Assembly: GCF_036324505.1 (NCBI RefSeq)
Contig: NC_086350.1
Coordinates: 20,889,032-20,953,031 of the forward strand
Reading direction: 5' to 3'
Source of the DNA: Eleginops maclovinus
Taxonomy: Eukaryota; Chordata; Actinopteri; Perciformes; Eleginopidae
Length of the DNA: 64,000 nucleotides
Shown: one piece after another, positions 38,183 to 49,255 of the stretch
How the letters are laid out: the number at the start of each line of letters is the position of its first letter
Numbering within the stretch: position 1 is the first letter of the stretch
Program-made: the position numbers and the translations under genes
The notes under the pieces: model-generated
Told to the model about the DNA's origin: nothing
Database searches by the model: none
Seen by the model: the letters and a program-made list of their open reading frames with translations, nothing else

Positions 38183-38824
38183 TAAGTCAAATGAAGAATA
38201 CAGAAACGAAAGATAGACAGTTCACATTGGATGCTCTAGTACTAAGTGTGAGGTAGTATTTTTCCCCTGATACGGTTGATTATGATGGTCAAAGTTCTCA
38301 AGCTTCTATGTATGGTATAATCTTAGTTTTCTCACTGCTTTTTCTCCTGTTTTGAATTTGACAATTTGGCTTATTGTGACATAAGCTTTATTGATCAAAT
38401 GCAATCATGAACTTAGCACTGGGATCACATTTTGAACACAATAGCTCAAAAAGCTGAACTTACTCATTGTTGTTATTAAATAATGTAAAACACATTTTTA
38501 AGCCATATAAAGAATAATTCCAGAGATGTAAGTCACTCCATCCCGCGCCTGTGGTGTGAGTGTGACTGATAGCAGAGCAGCTGTTTCCTGGGGGCTGCAC
38601 CGCTGTCTCTGCTGTGAGTGCCACCGCTGGCAGTGCTGCACTTGTCCCTGTCCGGCTGCCTTTCTGTTCTGCACAAACGCTCATAGAGGGCGCTAGTAAG
38701 GCTTAGTGTGGCTGCTGGAAGACACAGAGGAAAGCACTAGCTGCCGCTGCTGAGAGCTACAGAGGAGAGCAGCACATACAGTAGGTTTACACATGCACTC
38801 AGCTTACAGTTCATAAGGTATATA
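38183..38824. other. Non-coding stretch
   Basis: AT-rich on the left, with a GC-richer part at 38,540-38,780 showing CTGCTG-rich sequence. The frame at 38,460-38,684 on the minus strand lacks any recognised domain. No gene was recognised. Confidence 0.5.
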
Positions 38825-39384
38825 CTGTGTCGGAAGGAGTACTCACATCCTTTACTTAAGTAAAAGTACAAATACTATGGACCTTAAAAACTCCATTACA
38901 AGTAAAAGTCATGATTTCCAAATTTTACTTCAGTCAAATTACAAAATTAGTAGCATCGAAATGTATTTAAAAATACTCACGGTGCAAAGTGGCCCATTTC
39001 ATTATAATATAAAGTATGGAAGAAATATCTGCTAAATGTATTTCAATATCAAAAGTAAAAGTACTCATTAAGCAGATCTTTTCACAGTATACACTTATTA
39101 TGGTTATTAAGTAATGCATTATTTTACATATAAGAGCATTTTACTTTTATAGCTGGTCTATGTAGAACAAATGTGGATACTACTACAGTATTGCATTATA
39201 CCCTATCAGCATATCATGTTTTTTCATGGGTAACAAGGGTCAAATAAGTGTATTAGAACACATGATGTTTGCCTCTGAAATATAGTCGATTAGAAGTATA
39301 AAGTAGCATTAAATAGGAATACTCAAGTAAAGTACAAACATGTCAAAAAAGTACTTAAATGTACTTAGTTACTTTAAACCACTG
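38825..39384 (-). mobile_element. CAGTG-ended hAT-like non-autonomous element (copy 1)
   Basis: On the minus strand it begins CAGTGGTTTAAAGTAACTAA and continues GTACATTTAAGTAC and TTTACTTGAGTATT. The other end, at 38,825, reads GTCGGAAGGAGTACTCAC followed by TTTACTTAAGTAAAAGTAC. This matches the very common teleost repeat with ends CAGTGGTGGAAAGTAACTAA and CAGTGGTGGAAGAAGTACTC. The flanking octamers GGTATATA and GTTATAAC agree at 5 of 8 places, compatible with a decayed 8-bp hAT duplication. No transposase is encoded. The hAT label is inferred from the CAGTG ends. Confidence 0.7.
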
Positions 39385-40801
39385 GTTATAACTCACTAAC
39401 AATAATAGTATATTATGCAACAGCACCTCAAACCAAAGCCTCTAACAATCAAAAGTTAAACATTGAGAAGAACCATTTTATTATATTCAAACCTTAGGGA
39501 AGTTAGAATGTATTGCAATTAATAAGTGTTTAATAGGACTTCATTGACTTAAATGAGGTAAACCTAGTTATCAAATGAAGTAAGGTGAGAAGCAGAGATG
39601 TCTTAATAGAAATCAACTGTCTTGAAATCTTAATTTCTAGTCTCTTACTCTAATTACATTCTTTCACTGTTTTAGTAGAAACAGCATCTTAAGACCACTC
39701 TGGAAATTATTTTTTATTTATTTAAAGATAAATTATTTACAACATTAACCATAATCCAAACTGTGCTTATCGGGAGGTTAGTGAAGAGTGGCGTCCCCCT
39801 TACTCTAGCCAGAACAATCCAATAGTCCTTTAGCAAGCCGCTTATACTCATGATGCAGCAGAAAGCAGTGTGACTCAAACCAAGAGTTCTCAGCTTTTCC
39901 AAATCTGCAGGCCGCTCGCCACACCTCCATGTTCACGTTTCATTTCACATCCTTGTTTTGCAAAGAGAAACATTCTTTGTGCTGCCCGTTTGAACGCTGT
40001 CAATGTTGTCAGCTAAGCCCACATATTTACAGTTAAGCGGCACAGCATATTCACGTATAGTTTCTGGCCCACCCTTTTGATTATGAGTCACAGCAAGTCA
40101 AACTGTGACTAAACAGAAAGCAATGAAATGGAAGAAAACAAATCTCAACCTTATCAGTGTTAAGGGTGTTAACTTGTGCATATTTCACTTCACTTGCAAC
40201 AGTATTATCTTTTTCTCAGGAAATCAACATTACATTTGTGTGTATTTAGAAAGCGTGAGTGACCTACCTGTTCTTGATTAGTGGAAATGCTTCTGGATCA
40301 GGGTTCAACAAAGGTAGAGTTAGTCTTCTGAAGTAGTGGCTTCTGTTAATAAGTGATACCGCCTTCCCCTTTCATGTACAGTAAATTGCCCATTAACAGT
40401 GGCGACACTGATTCCAAAGAATTTTTCCATCATTCCAAACATGGCAATTATCTACCAATCACATGGGAATCACTCCCTCTCTTTTCATGTGGACTTCTTT
40501 TGCCCGACGAGAGTTAAAGTTTAGTCAGATCCCTCTGGGAGAGATGGAGAGTTATTCTCAAGGAGTTCAATCACAGGACCTTTTTCAAGTGGCTAAATGA
40601 AGAAAAAATCAGGCAAATACCTCAATCCAAAATAGAAAATGCCGGTGGAATGTTTGGAGGCACGGGGAGGTGACGTTGGAATTAGCTGTAATCAGTGAAA
40701 CAACTACAAGAATGCTGCTGCTGAAAGCCAGACAGTTCAATAGCACAAATGGAAAACTTGCAATGATTCCGCACTACCTTAGTTTGACAGTCGATCAATC
40801 A

Positions 40802-40990
40802 TTAAAGCTACGGTATGCAACTTTCTCACGTTAAAATAACAATAAAGGAAGATGTCATACCTCAGCAGTCTGTGACCTTGTGTGACATTACGGCTTTGCA
40901 TTGGCTTTGCATTGGCTTTCTACACAGACTACTGTGGGCGGGGCCAATGTTGATCAGGTGCCATAGCAACAACAGTAGCAGAAAGCATGA
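40802..40990 (+). repeat. TTAA-type MITE, left-end fragment (tentative)
   Basis: TTAA followed by AGCTACGGTATGCAACTT matches the left end of a teleost non-autonomous element. The rest of the segment fits this poorly and no complementary right end was found. The right boundary is arbitrary. Confidence 0.35.
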
Positions 40991-41407
40991 GAATGAGAAA
41001 AAAGGCATTCGCACAAGTAGATCAGCTTTTATATGCTTTAAACATTTTTTTAATTGTACCTTTTTTTTCTGATGGTTTATGTTGAATATGCAAACATTTT
41101 GTTTCTTGGTTTTGATTGACAATTCATTAATACTAATGAGGCTATCCCAGTAACTAGCCAGTTATTAGAACAATGTCTGTATCAAGTTAAAAAAGGGTTC
41201 TGTGGCCCCAAGTTATTTGATGCATTTCATTTGATTTGTGCTTGGAGATGTAAAACAGCAATGAAGTGCCTACGTGAGTTCGGTCAGAAATAAAAACTCA
41301 AACTGAGCTTTTTTATGAAATAAATTAAGAACATTGTTGGAGGATCAAAATAATTACAGAGGAAAACAGTGCCTTTTTTAAGACTTATAGTTCCATGCTG
41401 TTGTTAT

Positions 41408-41429
41408 TTTGTTTGTTTGTTTGTTTGTT
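41408..41429. repeat. (TTTG)n microsatellite
   Basis: About five TTTG units. Confidence 0.9.
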
Positions 41430-43720
41430 AGGTTGTACTGATAAGTTGTATTTAGCTTGAACCAGCAGTCACTGCAGCATCAGCTGATTGAGGCCATTTT
41501 GGTCTGTCTCTGTGAACTTCCCCTTTTTAAGTTGCTTTTTGCCCAAACTTCCCTTCACGATCATGATTGAGTGGAATTTGAAAGTAGAACTGAACAAACC
41601 TCTGGTCCATTCATCATTGTGACACTCGCAGTCTGACTCACTCGATGCACTGGATTTCTACTGAAAATAACCCTATATGGGTGGATGGCTCTTTTGAATA
41701 TTCTGCGTGCCCCATGGCTGAGTTATTCAAAATTAAGGTTCTGTTATAAAATAAACATTTGTCAAAGTTGATATTGTCTAAAATCTATGACTGTCAATTG
41801 TAATAATTAAAATAACTTTTCTGTATGAATGAAAAAAATATTAAAAATAGTCATATTTATTATGTATGCATGACTACCTTCATGTGTGTTCATCCATATC
41901 TCCCTGCCCTTTATATCCGTGAGCTTATTCTGTGTATTAAACACTGAGCTTGTTCCCAAAAGGGACCACACTCCCAGGTGTCTCAGACACCATAGTGCCC
42001 TCTCACTCTTATTTGCGTACACAGATGTTTAAGCTTCCACCTTCTGTATACATACTGCAGTTTGGTAAAATCCCCTAATCCTCACTGTTACCTTACAACC
42101 TGAGTGTTTTCTTTTTTCTTTTTTTTTTACAGAAGTGAACATTTGACTATGTTCTTGCACATGCTGCAGTTTTAACGTTATTTAGTCTATCTAGCATACA
42201 TGTCTCTGTGTGTATGTGTGTGTTGTGTGTGGATGTTATGAATGAGCTACAGCTGCACGGCCCACCGGTCAGTATGGGCAGTTGATGAATGAAGTGGAAA
42301 TTATTAAAACAAACTGCTGGGTGATGCAGCGTCATGTATGCGCCTGGCCTCCATATCTCTCCGTCGATGTCGTCCTCACACATCTGGCTTTACAAAGACG
42401 CACACCCTGTTGATGCAACGGACACAAATATTTAAAACACCATAAGGTCATCAAGTTTGAGCGTTCACTTAGAAGGAACTCCCACAAGATTATGAAATGA
42501 TACTAATTTTAAATGAAACAAGCTTTGCATAAGACCACAACAGTGGAGGGGAGTGGTGATGGCGACAGATGGACAGAAATAGGGAGGTGACAGAGAGAGA
42601 GAGAGCGAGATGGGGCTGGGGATGGATGGACTGACGGAGTGAGAGAGGAAGAAGAAGAAGGGCAGCGATAAGGACAAAGACATCAGTCACGTTTAGGGGG
42701 TTTTCCCTCCTCCCCTCAGCGAGTGGACCTTGATCCAAGCCACACAGACTCTACTGTGTCATGGTGTGTGTGGCCCTGTGTCTGTGTGGGCCTGCAAGTA
42801 GTGACTGGACAAATCATGACTCAGCAGAAATACAACCATATAGAGTAGAATGGAGCCCAACTTCATTGTTGAAGCAGGTTTTCTCTGGATTCACATTAGC
42901 CCTTATTCAGAAAATAAGAGATGTGGGGCTTTACAAATAAGTTTTCTTCCTTTAAAGTTTCACCTTATATGAGACCTGTAGGGAAAATTTCATTTAAATA
43001 CACAAACGCTTTTACAGAACATCGAAAGTGAGCATACGTAACGTTTGTTGAACTGTTAGTGCAGTTACGACACATGTTTATATATGCAAAACATTAGGCC
43101 TCTCCTCAGCTAAATTCTGAGTCAACTCTGTAATGGTTCGTTTTACCATTATATCTGTAAAACTGCTTCTCTACAAAGAACCATGCTGAATTAAACACCT
43201 TGTTTATCAGAATTTCGCTTATAGATTACCTGGAAAATCAATCAACATGAAAGAAGCATTATAAATGTCGACTGAGAGTAAAAAAAAAAAACCCTCAGTT
43301 GGCTAATTGACTAAAAGAGGGCAACCCTATAACATATAGTTCAAAAATGTCAACAAACTCAGTCAGCAGTTACACACCAAGTATTCTTTTCTAGCATTAC
43401 CTACCGGAAGCTACTGGTCATACCAGACCAAGTAAGGTCGTAGCAACTAACCACCTAGGCAGTGGTGGGTAGTAAAAAAGTACATTTACTCAAGTATATT
43501 ACTTAAGTAGGTACTTGTATTTTTAGCTGCTAGTTACATTTTCGGTTTGGATTATTAGCAAATACAAAATCTCAAGTAAGTCAATTATTAAACAAACTTT
43601 GACATGAATAGTTTAAGATATACAGCAGCAGTATATAACGTTATTCAAATTAGCTCTAAATGTACCTGCTTTGATAAAAACACAATAATAATCATAATAG
43701 TAACCAAGTAACTCAATATA

Positions 43721-44233
43721 CACTGCCCGGCCAAAAAAAAGGTCACACACTCTAATATTTGTTGGACCGCCTTTAGCTTTGATTACAGCACGCATTCGCT
43801 GTGGGATCGTTTCCACAAGCTTCTGCAATGTCACAACATTTATTTCTGACTCGCATTAATTTTTCGCCAAGATCTTGTATTGATGACGGGAGATTGGGAC
43901 CACTGCGCAAAGTCTTCTCCAGCACATCACAAATATTCTCAATCGGGTTCAGGTCTGGACTCTGTGGTGGCCAATCCATGTGTGAAAATGATGTCTCATG
44001 CTCCCTGAACCACTCTTTCACAATTTGAGCCCGATGGATCCTGGCATTGTCACGTTTGAAAATGCCTGTGCCATCAGGGAAGAAAAAATCCATTGATGGA
44101 ATAACCTGGTCATTCAGTATATTCAGGTAGTCAGCTGACCTCATTGCTGAACCTAGACCAGACCAACTGCAGCAAGCCCAGATCATAGCACTGCCCCCCA
44201 CAGGCTTGTGAACTTTTTTTTGGCTGGGCAGTG
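43721..44233 (-). mobile_element. Internally deleted Tc1/mariner element, nested
   Basis: The terminal inverted repeats are 26 bp long. The left one starts CACTGCCCGGCCAAAAAAAA and the right one, in reverse complement, starts CACTGCCCAGCCAAAAAAAA; 24 of 26 positions agree. TA is present on both sides (43,719-43,720 and 44,234-44,235), the normal Tc1/mariner target duplication. At 513 bp it is far shorter than the 1.2-1.6 kb usual for autonomous elements. The interior retains only the C-terminal half of a transposase on the minus strand, starting almost directly at the right terminal repeat. This joins a terminus to mid-gene sequence and removes the DNA-binding part and the first catalytic Asp. 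It could only be moved in trans. Confidence 0.95.
43773..44207 (-). pseudogene. Tc1-like transposase, C-terminal DDE remnant
   Basis: The translation begins at [16 protein letters not shown], the usual GGGSxMVWG region in the middle of Tc1 transposases, and keeps the second catalytic Asp in DNARIHRA and the third acidic residue in [14 protein letters not shown] count 36 residues between that Asp and Glu. The frame is open to its stop at 43,773-43,775, so this part has not collected nonsense mutations. What is missing is the N-terminal paired-like DNA-binding domain and the first Asp, so it is inactive. The frame formally extends upstream through the terminal repeat to an ATG at 44,262-44,264 inside the outer element, giving 163 codons; that extension is not native transposase. 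Retention of an open frame suggests a fairly young insertion. Confidence 0.9.
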
Positions 44234-44428
44234 TATTTTCGATTGGAAATGGGCATTTACCCATAAGGAGTACACTTACTTTTGGTACTTTAGGTCTTTT
44301 TAGATGCTAATTCTTTTTGTACTTTTCCTTAAGTAAGATTTTGAATAAAGGACTTTCACTTTTAACAAAATATTACATTAATTGTTGCTACTTTTACTTA
44401 AATTACAAATCTGACTGAGGCACTACTG

Positions 44429-45850
44429 CCCCAGAGTGTATAGATTTGATGCATTTTATAGCCTATAAATATAACTTCATATTCCAAATAAAGAACTTGC
44501 TAAGATATTTTCTCAAAAGTGACACTCTGTAGTTTTTAAACTTCTTTTACTGGTTTTGCACTGGATGTGTAATCACAAAGGATTGAGTAACACACTTCCT
44601 TGTTTGGTTTCGATGGCAAAACTTGTGCTTGTTGATAATGAATCACTTCCTGAGAAATGTAACTTTTAATCCCCCAACATCAGCAATATAAGATGTTTTG
44701 GGGGACACAGCTGATTCACTCCCACAAATAGAGCCTCAATTCACCTGTTAAGTACTGTTGCTGATAAGGCAAGTGGTCAAATGTTGTGTAAGTATACACA
44801 GTAAAGATGGCTTAAAACAAATTATCACATCCACGCATGTCATTTAACAATGTTCTCCTAACACCCACATTCAAACAAGTATTGTATGTGTGTCATTCAC
44901 ATGCATGTGTGTGCTTTCCTGCAAACCTGTGTGTGTGTGTCAAACACTTGCACTTGCAGTTCCTGTTTAGGGAGGTCCTCTGGTTCTGGCAAACAGTGTC
45001 TGGTCTTATCTCTTGTGTTTTATGTTCCTAGCGAGCCGGGGGCACAAGCAGCCCTTTGTGGCCAAGAGGTGGCTGGTCTCGCTCCAGAGCGACCCATGCA
45101 GCTGTTCACCACTGTTGGACATATCCATGTGTGTGCGTGCCTGTGTGTCTCAGATACATGTGTGTATGTGGGCCTGTTTGCATGTATCTCAGGACTGTGT
45201 TTGTATGCGATTATACGTGTGTGTGAATGTATAACGTGTGAGTGTATAAGGTTATTCATGGACAGTATGTGTTTCTGCATATGTGTACATCTTTAAAAAT
45301 AAAGCCATGCTAGGCTATGGTGCTTTTTTTTTATTCACCTCTCACAATCTACTGTTACAATGTTCAGCCTTTTAATATAAGTAGGCCTGTATATCCCAAA
45401 TATATCATCATCCCGTCGGTCTTCCTCTCCTCCACCTGATCGCCGGTGTCACCTCCGATCCCTTCAGTGGAGGGTCACTGCTCGGTAACACAAAGTGTAT
45501 TGTGTGTGTGTGACCCATTAAGAAGTCCTAAAAGGAGCCATCGGCGAAGCCAGCACAAAGCCACGTGCTGTGCTGGCAGTTGAGTGTGGAGAGGGCAAGA
45601 ATGTGGCCCCCAGACTCAGCTTCTGGTTATTCAGTGGGAGAGAGAAACAGAGGGAAGGAACATGGGGCATGCTTTGGGCATTAATGATACTTTGAGTCTC
45701 AATTATAACCTCTTATCGCAATTTTTTTAGTTTCTAAGCATTCTTCAGGTGTCAATTACAGCTCTACCTTTATTTATGTAACATTTCAGCAGATATTTAA
45801 TGTAAAAGCTTTCCAGTCAAGTGATCCCATTGATGTTATGATCTTCTTAA
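44429..45850. other. Non-coding stretch with TG-rich zone
   Basis: No gene was recognised. 44,880-45,300 is enriched in TGTG, which yields Cys/Val-rich translations such as 44,886-45,296. The rest shows no assignable element, although 44,515-44,700 has the appearance of a worn repeat. Confidence 0.5.
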
Positions 45851-46231
45851 AGTGGCAATAGAATCGTTTGTCTTGCTTTAATTTCTGTTAAATAAATGTT
45901 GATTGCACAATATTGCTTCCCTACAAACATTCTTTTAACTATGCGGTTCTCTCCAGGAAAATTAAGACTGGATTTACAGCTCAAAGATGTAGAAAACAAA
46001 AAGTAACCATTACCAATTATCATACTCACATTTGCATATTGGTGACATCAATGCATAACTCCTATAGGTTGTGTCCGTTAAAGCCTGGCAAGGGAGAGAC
46101 CCACCTGAACCAAAAGAGAACTCTGATACTCGCGACATCATTTGGAAATGAAAAACAATATGATTATGCTTCTGCTTTGATGGTCCAAATAAGTCACACG
46201 TGTCTGAAGTTGTTGGTTATCTTTTGACACT
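45851..46231. mobile_element. 381-bp TTAA-flanked MITE
   Basis: The segment is bounded by exact TTAA at 45,847-45,850 and 46,232-46,235. The ends are short and imperfect inverted repeats: AGTGGCAATAGA at the left and, in reverse complement, AGTGTCAAAAGA at the right. TTAA duplications are the mark of piggyBac-class insertion. The frame at 45,913-46,227 (104 codons) has no transposase features. A palindromic TTAA pair 380 bp apart could arise by chance in AT-rich DNA, so the matching ends are the main support. Confidence 0.55.
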
Positions 46232-46981
46232 TTAAATGTGCAGTATAGTTCAGGTAGATGGTGTGATATGGTCCACCAGACATGATAAACATTGAATTGC
46301 CTCCTGTGTAGACTTACTGTAACATACAGGGTGTGGAGTGTGGATTGTAGTCCACAGTTGAGGTGGTAGTTGAGGTGGTTGAGCTTAACTCTGACATTGG
46401 GTGGCTTTGATCTCATCCCAACTCTTGTCAATGGTATCACTGCCACAATTCAACCATGACATCTTTCCTAAACCCTCAACTGCTCTCAGCTGATCAAAAT
46501 GACCATCTCAAATAATCTTTAGATATAGGCAGTTTTGTATGAGCTGCTGGTAAAACTGACAAGCTATCATTCTAGCTTTACATTTGTTTTTATGAAAGTG
46601 AGAAGTCTACTATTGCATTAGTAACACATAAGCTAAGTGATGAAAATGTAACAGCCATGATAGTGCAGCTCCAAGTCAATGCCTTGTTTCTGTATCCACT
46701 GTTTGGATTGGTGGTGCTTCCTATTTGGATAGTCAGTTGGATAGAATACATTAAGTGAACGCTCAATTCAGGCCAGCTCCATGCCTACATGTAAAAGCTA
46801 GCAGTATAAGATGTTCTAGTTTTTTTTCAGGTAATCTTCTTTAGCTTGGCGTCCTCCTCTGTTTTGTTTACTACCGTTAGCACCCGTTGCCAAAATCATG
46901 ACAGCCAGGGGCGGGCTGGAGAAGCAGGCTTAACAAATAAATAAATAAATAAAGGGTTTCAGTTGAAACCGTGGAAGACGA
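46232..46981. other. Non-coding stretch
   Basis: No gene was recognised. An AAAT run lies at 46,935-46,953, just before the Tc1-like element. Confidence 0.55.
46935..46953. repeat. (AAAT)n microsatellite
   Basis: About four to five AAAT units. Confidence 0.9.
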
Positions 46982-46983
46982 TA

Positions 46984-48538
46984 CAGTGGAAGAAATACAT
47001 ATTTGATCCCCTGCCAATTTAGTCAGTTTACCCACTTACAAAGAAATGAACAGTCTGTCATTTTTATGGTAGGTTTATTTTCAAGTGAGAGACAGAACAT
47101 CAAAAACAAAATCCAGAAATGTACATTAAAAAAAAGATATAAATTAATGTGCATTTAATTTGGGGAAATGAGTATTTGATCCCCTTGCAAAACATGCCTT
47201 AGTTCTTGGTGGAGAAAGCCTTGTTGGACAGCACAGAGGTCAGATGTTTCTTGAAGTTAGTCACCATGTTAGCTCACATCTCAGGAGGGATTTTGGTCCT
47301 CTCCTCTCTGCAAATTCTCTCAAAGTCCTTAAGGTTTGGAGGTTGATGTTTGGCAACTGGAAGCTTCAGCTCCCTCCACAGATTTTCTATGGGATGGAGG
47401 TCCGGAGACTGGCTAGACCCCTCCATCACCTTAATGGGCTTCTTCTGTAACCACTCCTTAGTTGCCTTGGCCGTATGTTTTGGGTCATTGTCGTGCTGGA
47501 TGACCTATCCATGTCCCATTTTCTGTGACCTGGCTGAGGTTATCAGCCAATATTTTATGATACACGGCTCCCTCCATCCTCCCCTCAATGCGGTGAATCG
47601 TCCTGTCCCCTTAGCAGAGAAACCCCCCCAAAGCATAATGTTTCCACCTCCATGCTTGATGCTGGGGATGTGGTATTTCGGGTCATAGGCAGCATTTCTC
47701 TTCCTCCAAACACGACATGTTGCGTTCGTGCCAAAGATCTTGATTTTGCTCTCATCTGACCACATCACCAAGCCAGAGGTTCATTGGCAGACTTCAGACG
47801 GCCTGTACATGTGCCTTCTTGAGCAGGGGCGCCGCAGATTTTTCATCCATTACGGCGCAGTGTTAATAATAATTTTCTTGGTGACTGTGGTCCAAGCTGC
47901 CTTCAGATCATTAACAAGTCCTGTGTAGTTCTTGGCTGAGCCCTCACCTTTTTCATGATCATTGATGCCCCAAGAGGCCAGATCTTAGATCGTGGAGTCC
48001 CAGATTGAGGGCGATTGATGGTCATTTTGTGCTTCTTCCATTCTCTAATAATCAAACCAGTTGTCTCTTTCTCACCAAGCTGCTTGTTGGTGGTCTTGTC
48101 TTCTATTCCAGTCTTTGTGCTGGTCTACAATTTTGTCCCTGATGTCCTTAGACATTAGTTCCACCATGATCACAAGACATGTCTCTGGTCTTGCCATTGG
48201 GTAGATGTTGTAATCTGATTTATTGACTGTGGACAGGTGTCTTTTATCCAGGTAACAAGTTGACATCAGGAGTACTTTCTTAAAGTGAGAGTACTTATAT
48301 AACCGGTCCATGTGAGCCACTTCTTCTTGTTGGTTGCAAGGGGATCAAATACTTATTTCCCCCAATTAAATGCAAATAAATTTCTATTTATTTTTTTATG
48401 TACATTTCTGGATTTTCTTTTTATATCCTGTCTCTCACTGTCAAAATAAACCTACTATAAAATTGACATACTGTTCATTTCTTTGTAAGTGGGTAAACTA
48501 ACTAAATCGGCAGGGGATCAAATATGTATTTCTATGAG
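46984..48538 (-). mobile_element. Full-length Tc1-like transposon with IR/DR ends, inactive
   Basis: The element is 1,555 bp and flanked by TA (46,982-46,983 and 48,539-48,540). Its two ends are imperfect inverted repeats of about 205 bp (46,984-47,188 and 48,336-48,538). Each holds two copies of a TATTTGATCCCC motif, an outer one (47,000 and, inverted, near 48,510-48,526) and an inner one (47,173 and, inverted, near 48,336-48,352). This is the IR/DR layout known from Sleeping Beauty-type fish Tc1 elements. The outermost bases at the right end have lost about two positions relative to the left. The interior holds a minus-strand transposase broken by frameshifts and stops. The end motif GTATTTGATCCCC is that of a Tc1 group widespread in fish; that link is from memory. 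Confidence 0.93.
47199..48167 (-). pseudogene. Tc1-like transposase, frame-shifted
   Basis: The gene can be followed from an ATG at 48,165-48,167 to a stop at 47,199-47,201, about 320 codons, close to the 340 usual for Tc1 transposases. The start region reads [13 protein letters not shown], matching the first helix of the paired-like DNA-binding domain, but the frame runs into a stop at 48,072. A second open piece (47,505-47,771) has VMWSDESKIKIFG with the first catalytic Asp, and KHGGGNIMLWGGFSAKGTGR. A third, in another frame, carries the second Asp (DNDPKH-type codons near 47,487) and the [11 protein letters not shown] motif near 47,390. All three acidic residues remain readable, but not in one frame. 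The element is therefore inactive, probably old. Confidence 0.9.
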
Positions 48539-49255
48539 TAGCTGAAGACAAGTGAGAGTATCCCAAACATAAATAAAAGTTGTAGAACATAGGAAAAACA
48601 TCTCGAGCAACAGGAAATGCTTGCAGTGTCAACTCTTTGATTCTTCGAGTTGCCCTCATCTGCGGGTATCTTCCCTAGCCTCAGGGAGAGACTGAACTAT
48701 AGCCAACAAGATACATTTGTTGAACTTAGAGAAAAAAAATACCTTTGAGATTCTTTGACTAGTAAAAACATGTTGCTTCCACCGCGGTCGCCACCATCCA
48801 TCTTGTTCCCTACCATTTGAAATGCATCATCTGAGTCGACCTCTCACCTCCACAGCGGTGTCACTTCCTCTCTCCAGCAGCGTCCTGCTCCAGGAGGAGG
48901 GGGAAGACGGGTCACAGGGTTGAGCTGTCAGCACAGGTTTCACGTCAAGTGGGACATGTGAAGGATCGGGGTGGGACACACAGAGACTGCAGGACACTGT
49001 GTGGGGTCCCAGCAGATCTGATTTATTACTTTTATCGCTGTGAACCCAGTGTTCTTTCACTCCATCAATTCTTCAATACCTCTTAACTGTCTCCCTGGGC
49101 TTTCCCACTATCAGCCGTTATGTGAGAGGGTCAGCGCTCTGTACCAGCCCTCTACGTACAGCTCACCTGCCATTTACCTTGGAATGCAGAGATCATAAGC
49201 ACAACTATTTGAGTCAAACCACTATCAGTATAATCAGTATATTGTTGGTCAGTTT
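48539..49255. other. Non-coding stretch
   Basis: No gene was recognised. 48,780-49,020 is GC-richer without clear splice signals. Confidence 0.5.

Larger units (their letters stand above)
39385..43459. other. Non-coding stretch, no gene recognised
   Basis: About 4 kb without a recognised gene. Contents include the possible left end of a MITE at 40,802 (TTAA then AGCTACGGTATGCAACTT), a 12-bp tandem repeat of GGCTTTGCATTG type around 40,891-40,920, a TTTG run at 41,408-41,429 and a GA run at 42,591-42,610. The rest shows nothing assignable. Confidence 0.55.
43460..44428 (+). mobile_element. CAGTG-ended hAT-like element (copy 2), split by a Tc1 insertion
   Basis: The left end reads CAGTGGTGGGTAGTAAAAAA and continues GTACATTTACTCAAGTAT. 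The right end, read in reverse complement, starts CAGTAGTGCC and continues AATTTAAGTAAAAGTAGCAA. These match both ends of copy 1 at 38,825-39,384, here in the opposite orientation. The outer element is about 454 bp once the 513-bp Tc1 copy and its duplicated TA are removed. There is no coding capacity. Being interrupted by a cleaner element, it is the older of the two insertions. Confidence 0.7.

Noticed and set aside
43801..44028. Plus-strand 75-codon frame
   Set aside because: Antisense shadow of the nested transposase remnant.
47244..47928. Plus-strand frames over the Tc1-like element
   Set aside because: They are antisense shadows of the minus-strand transposase.
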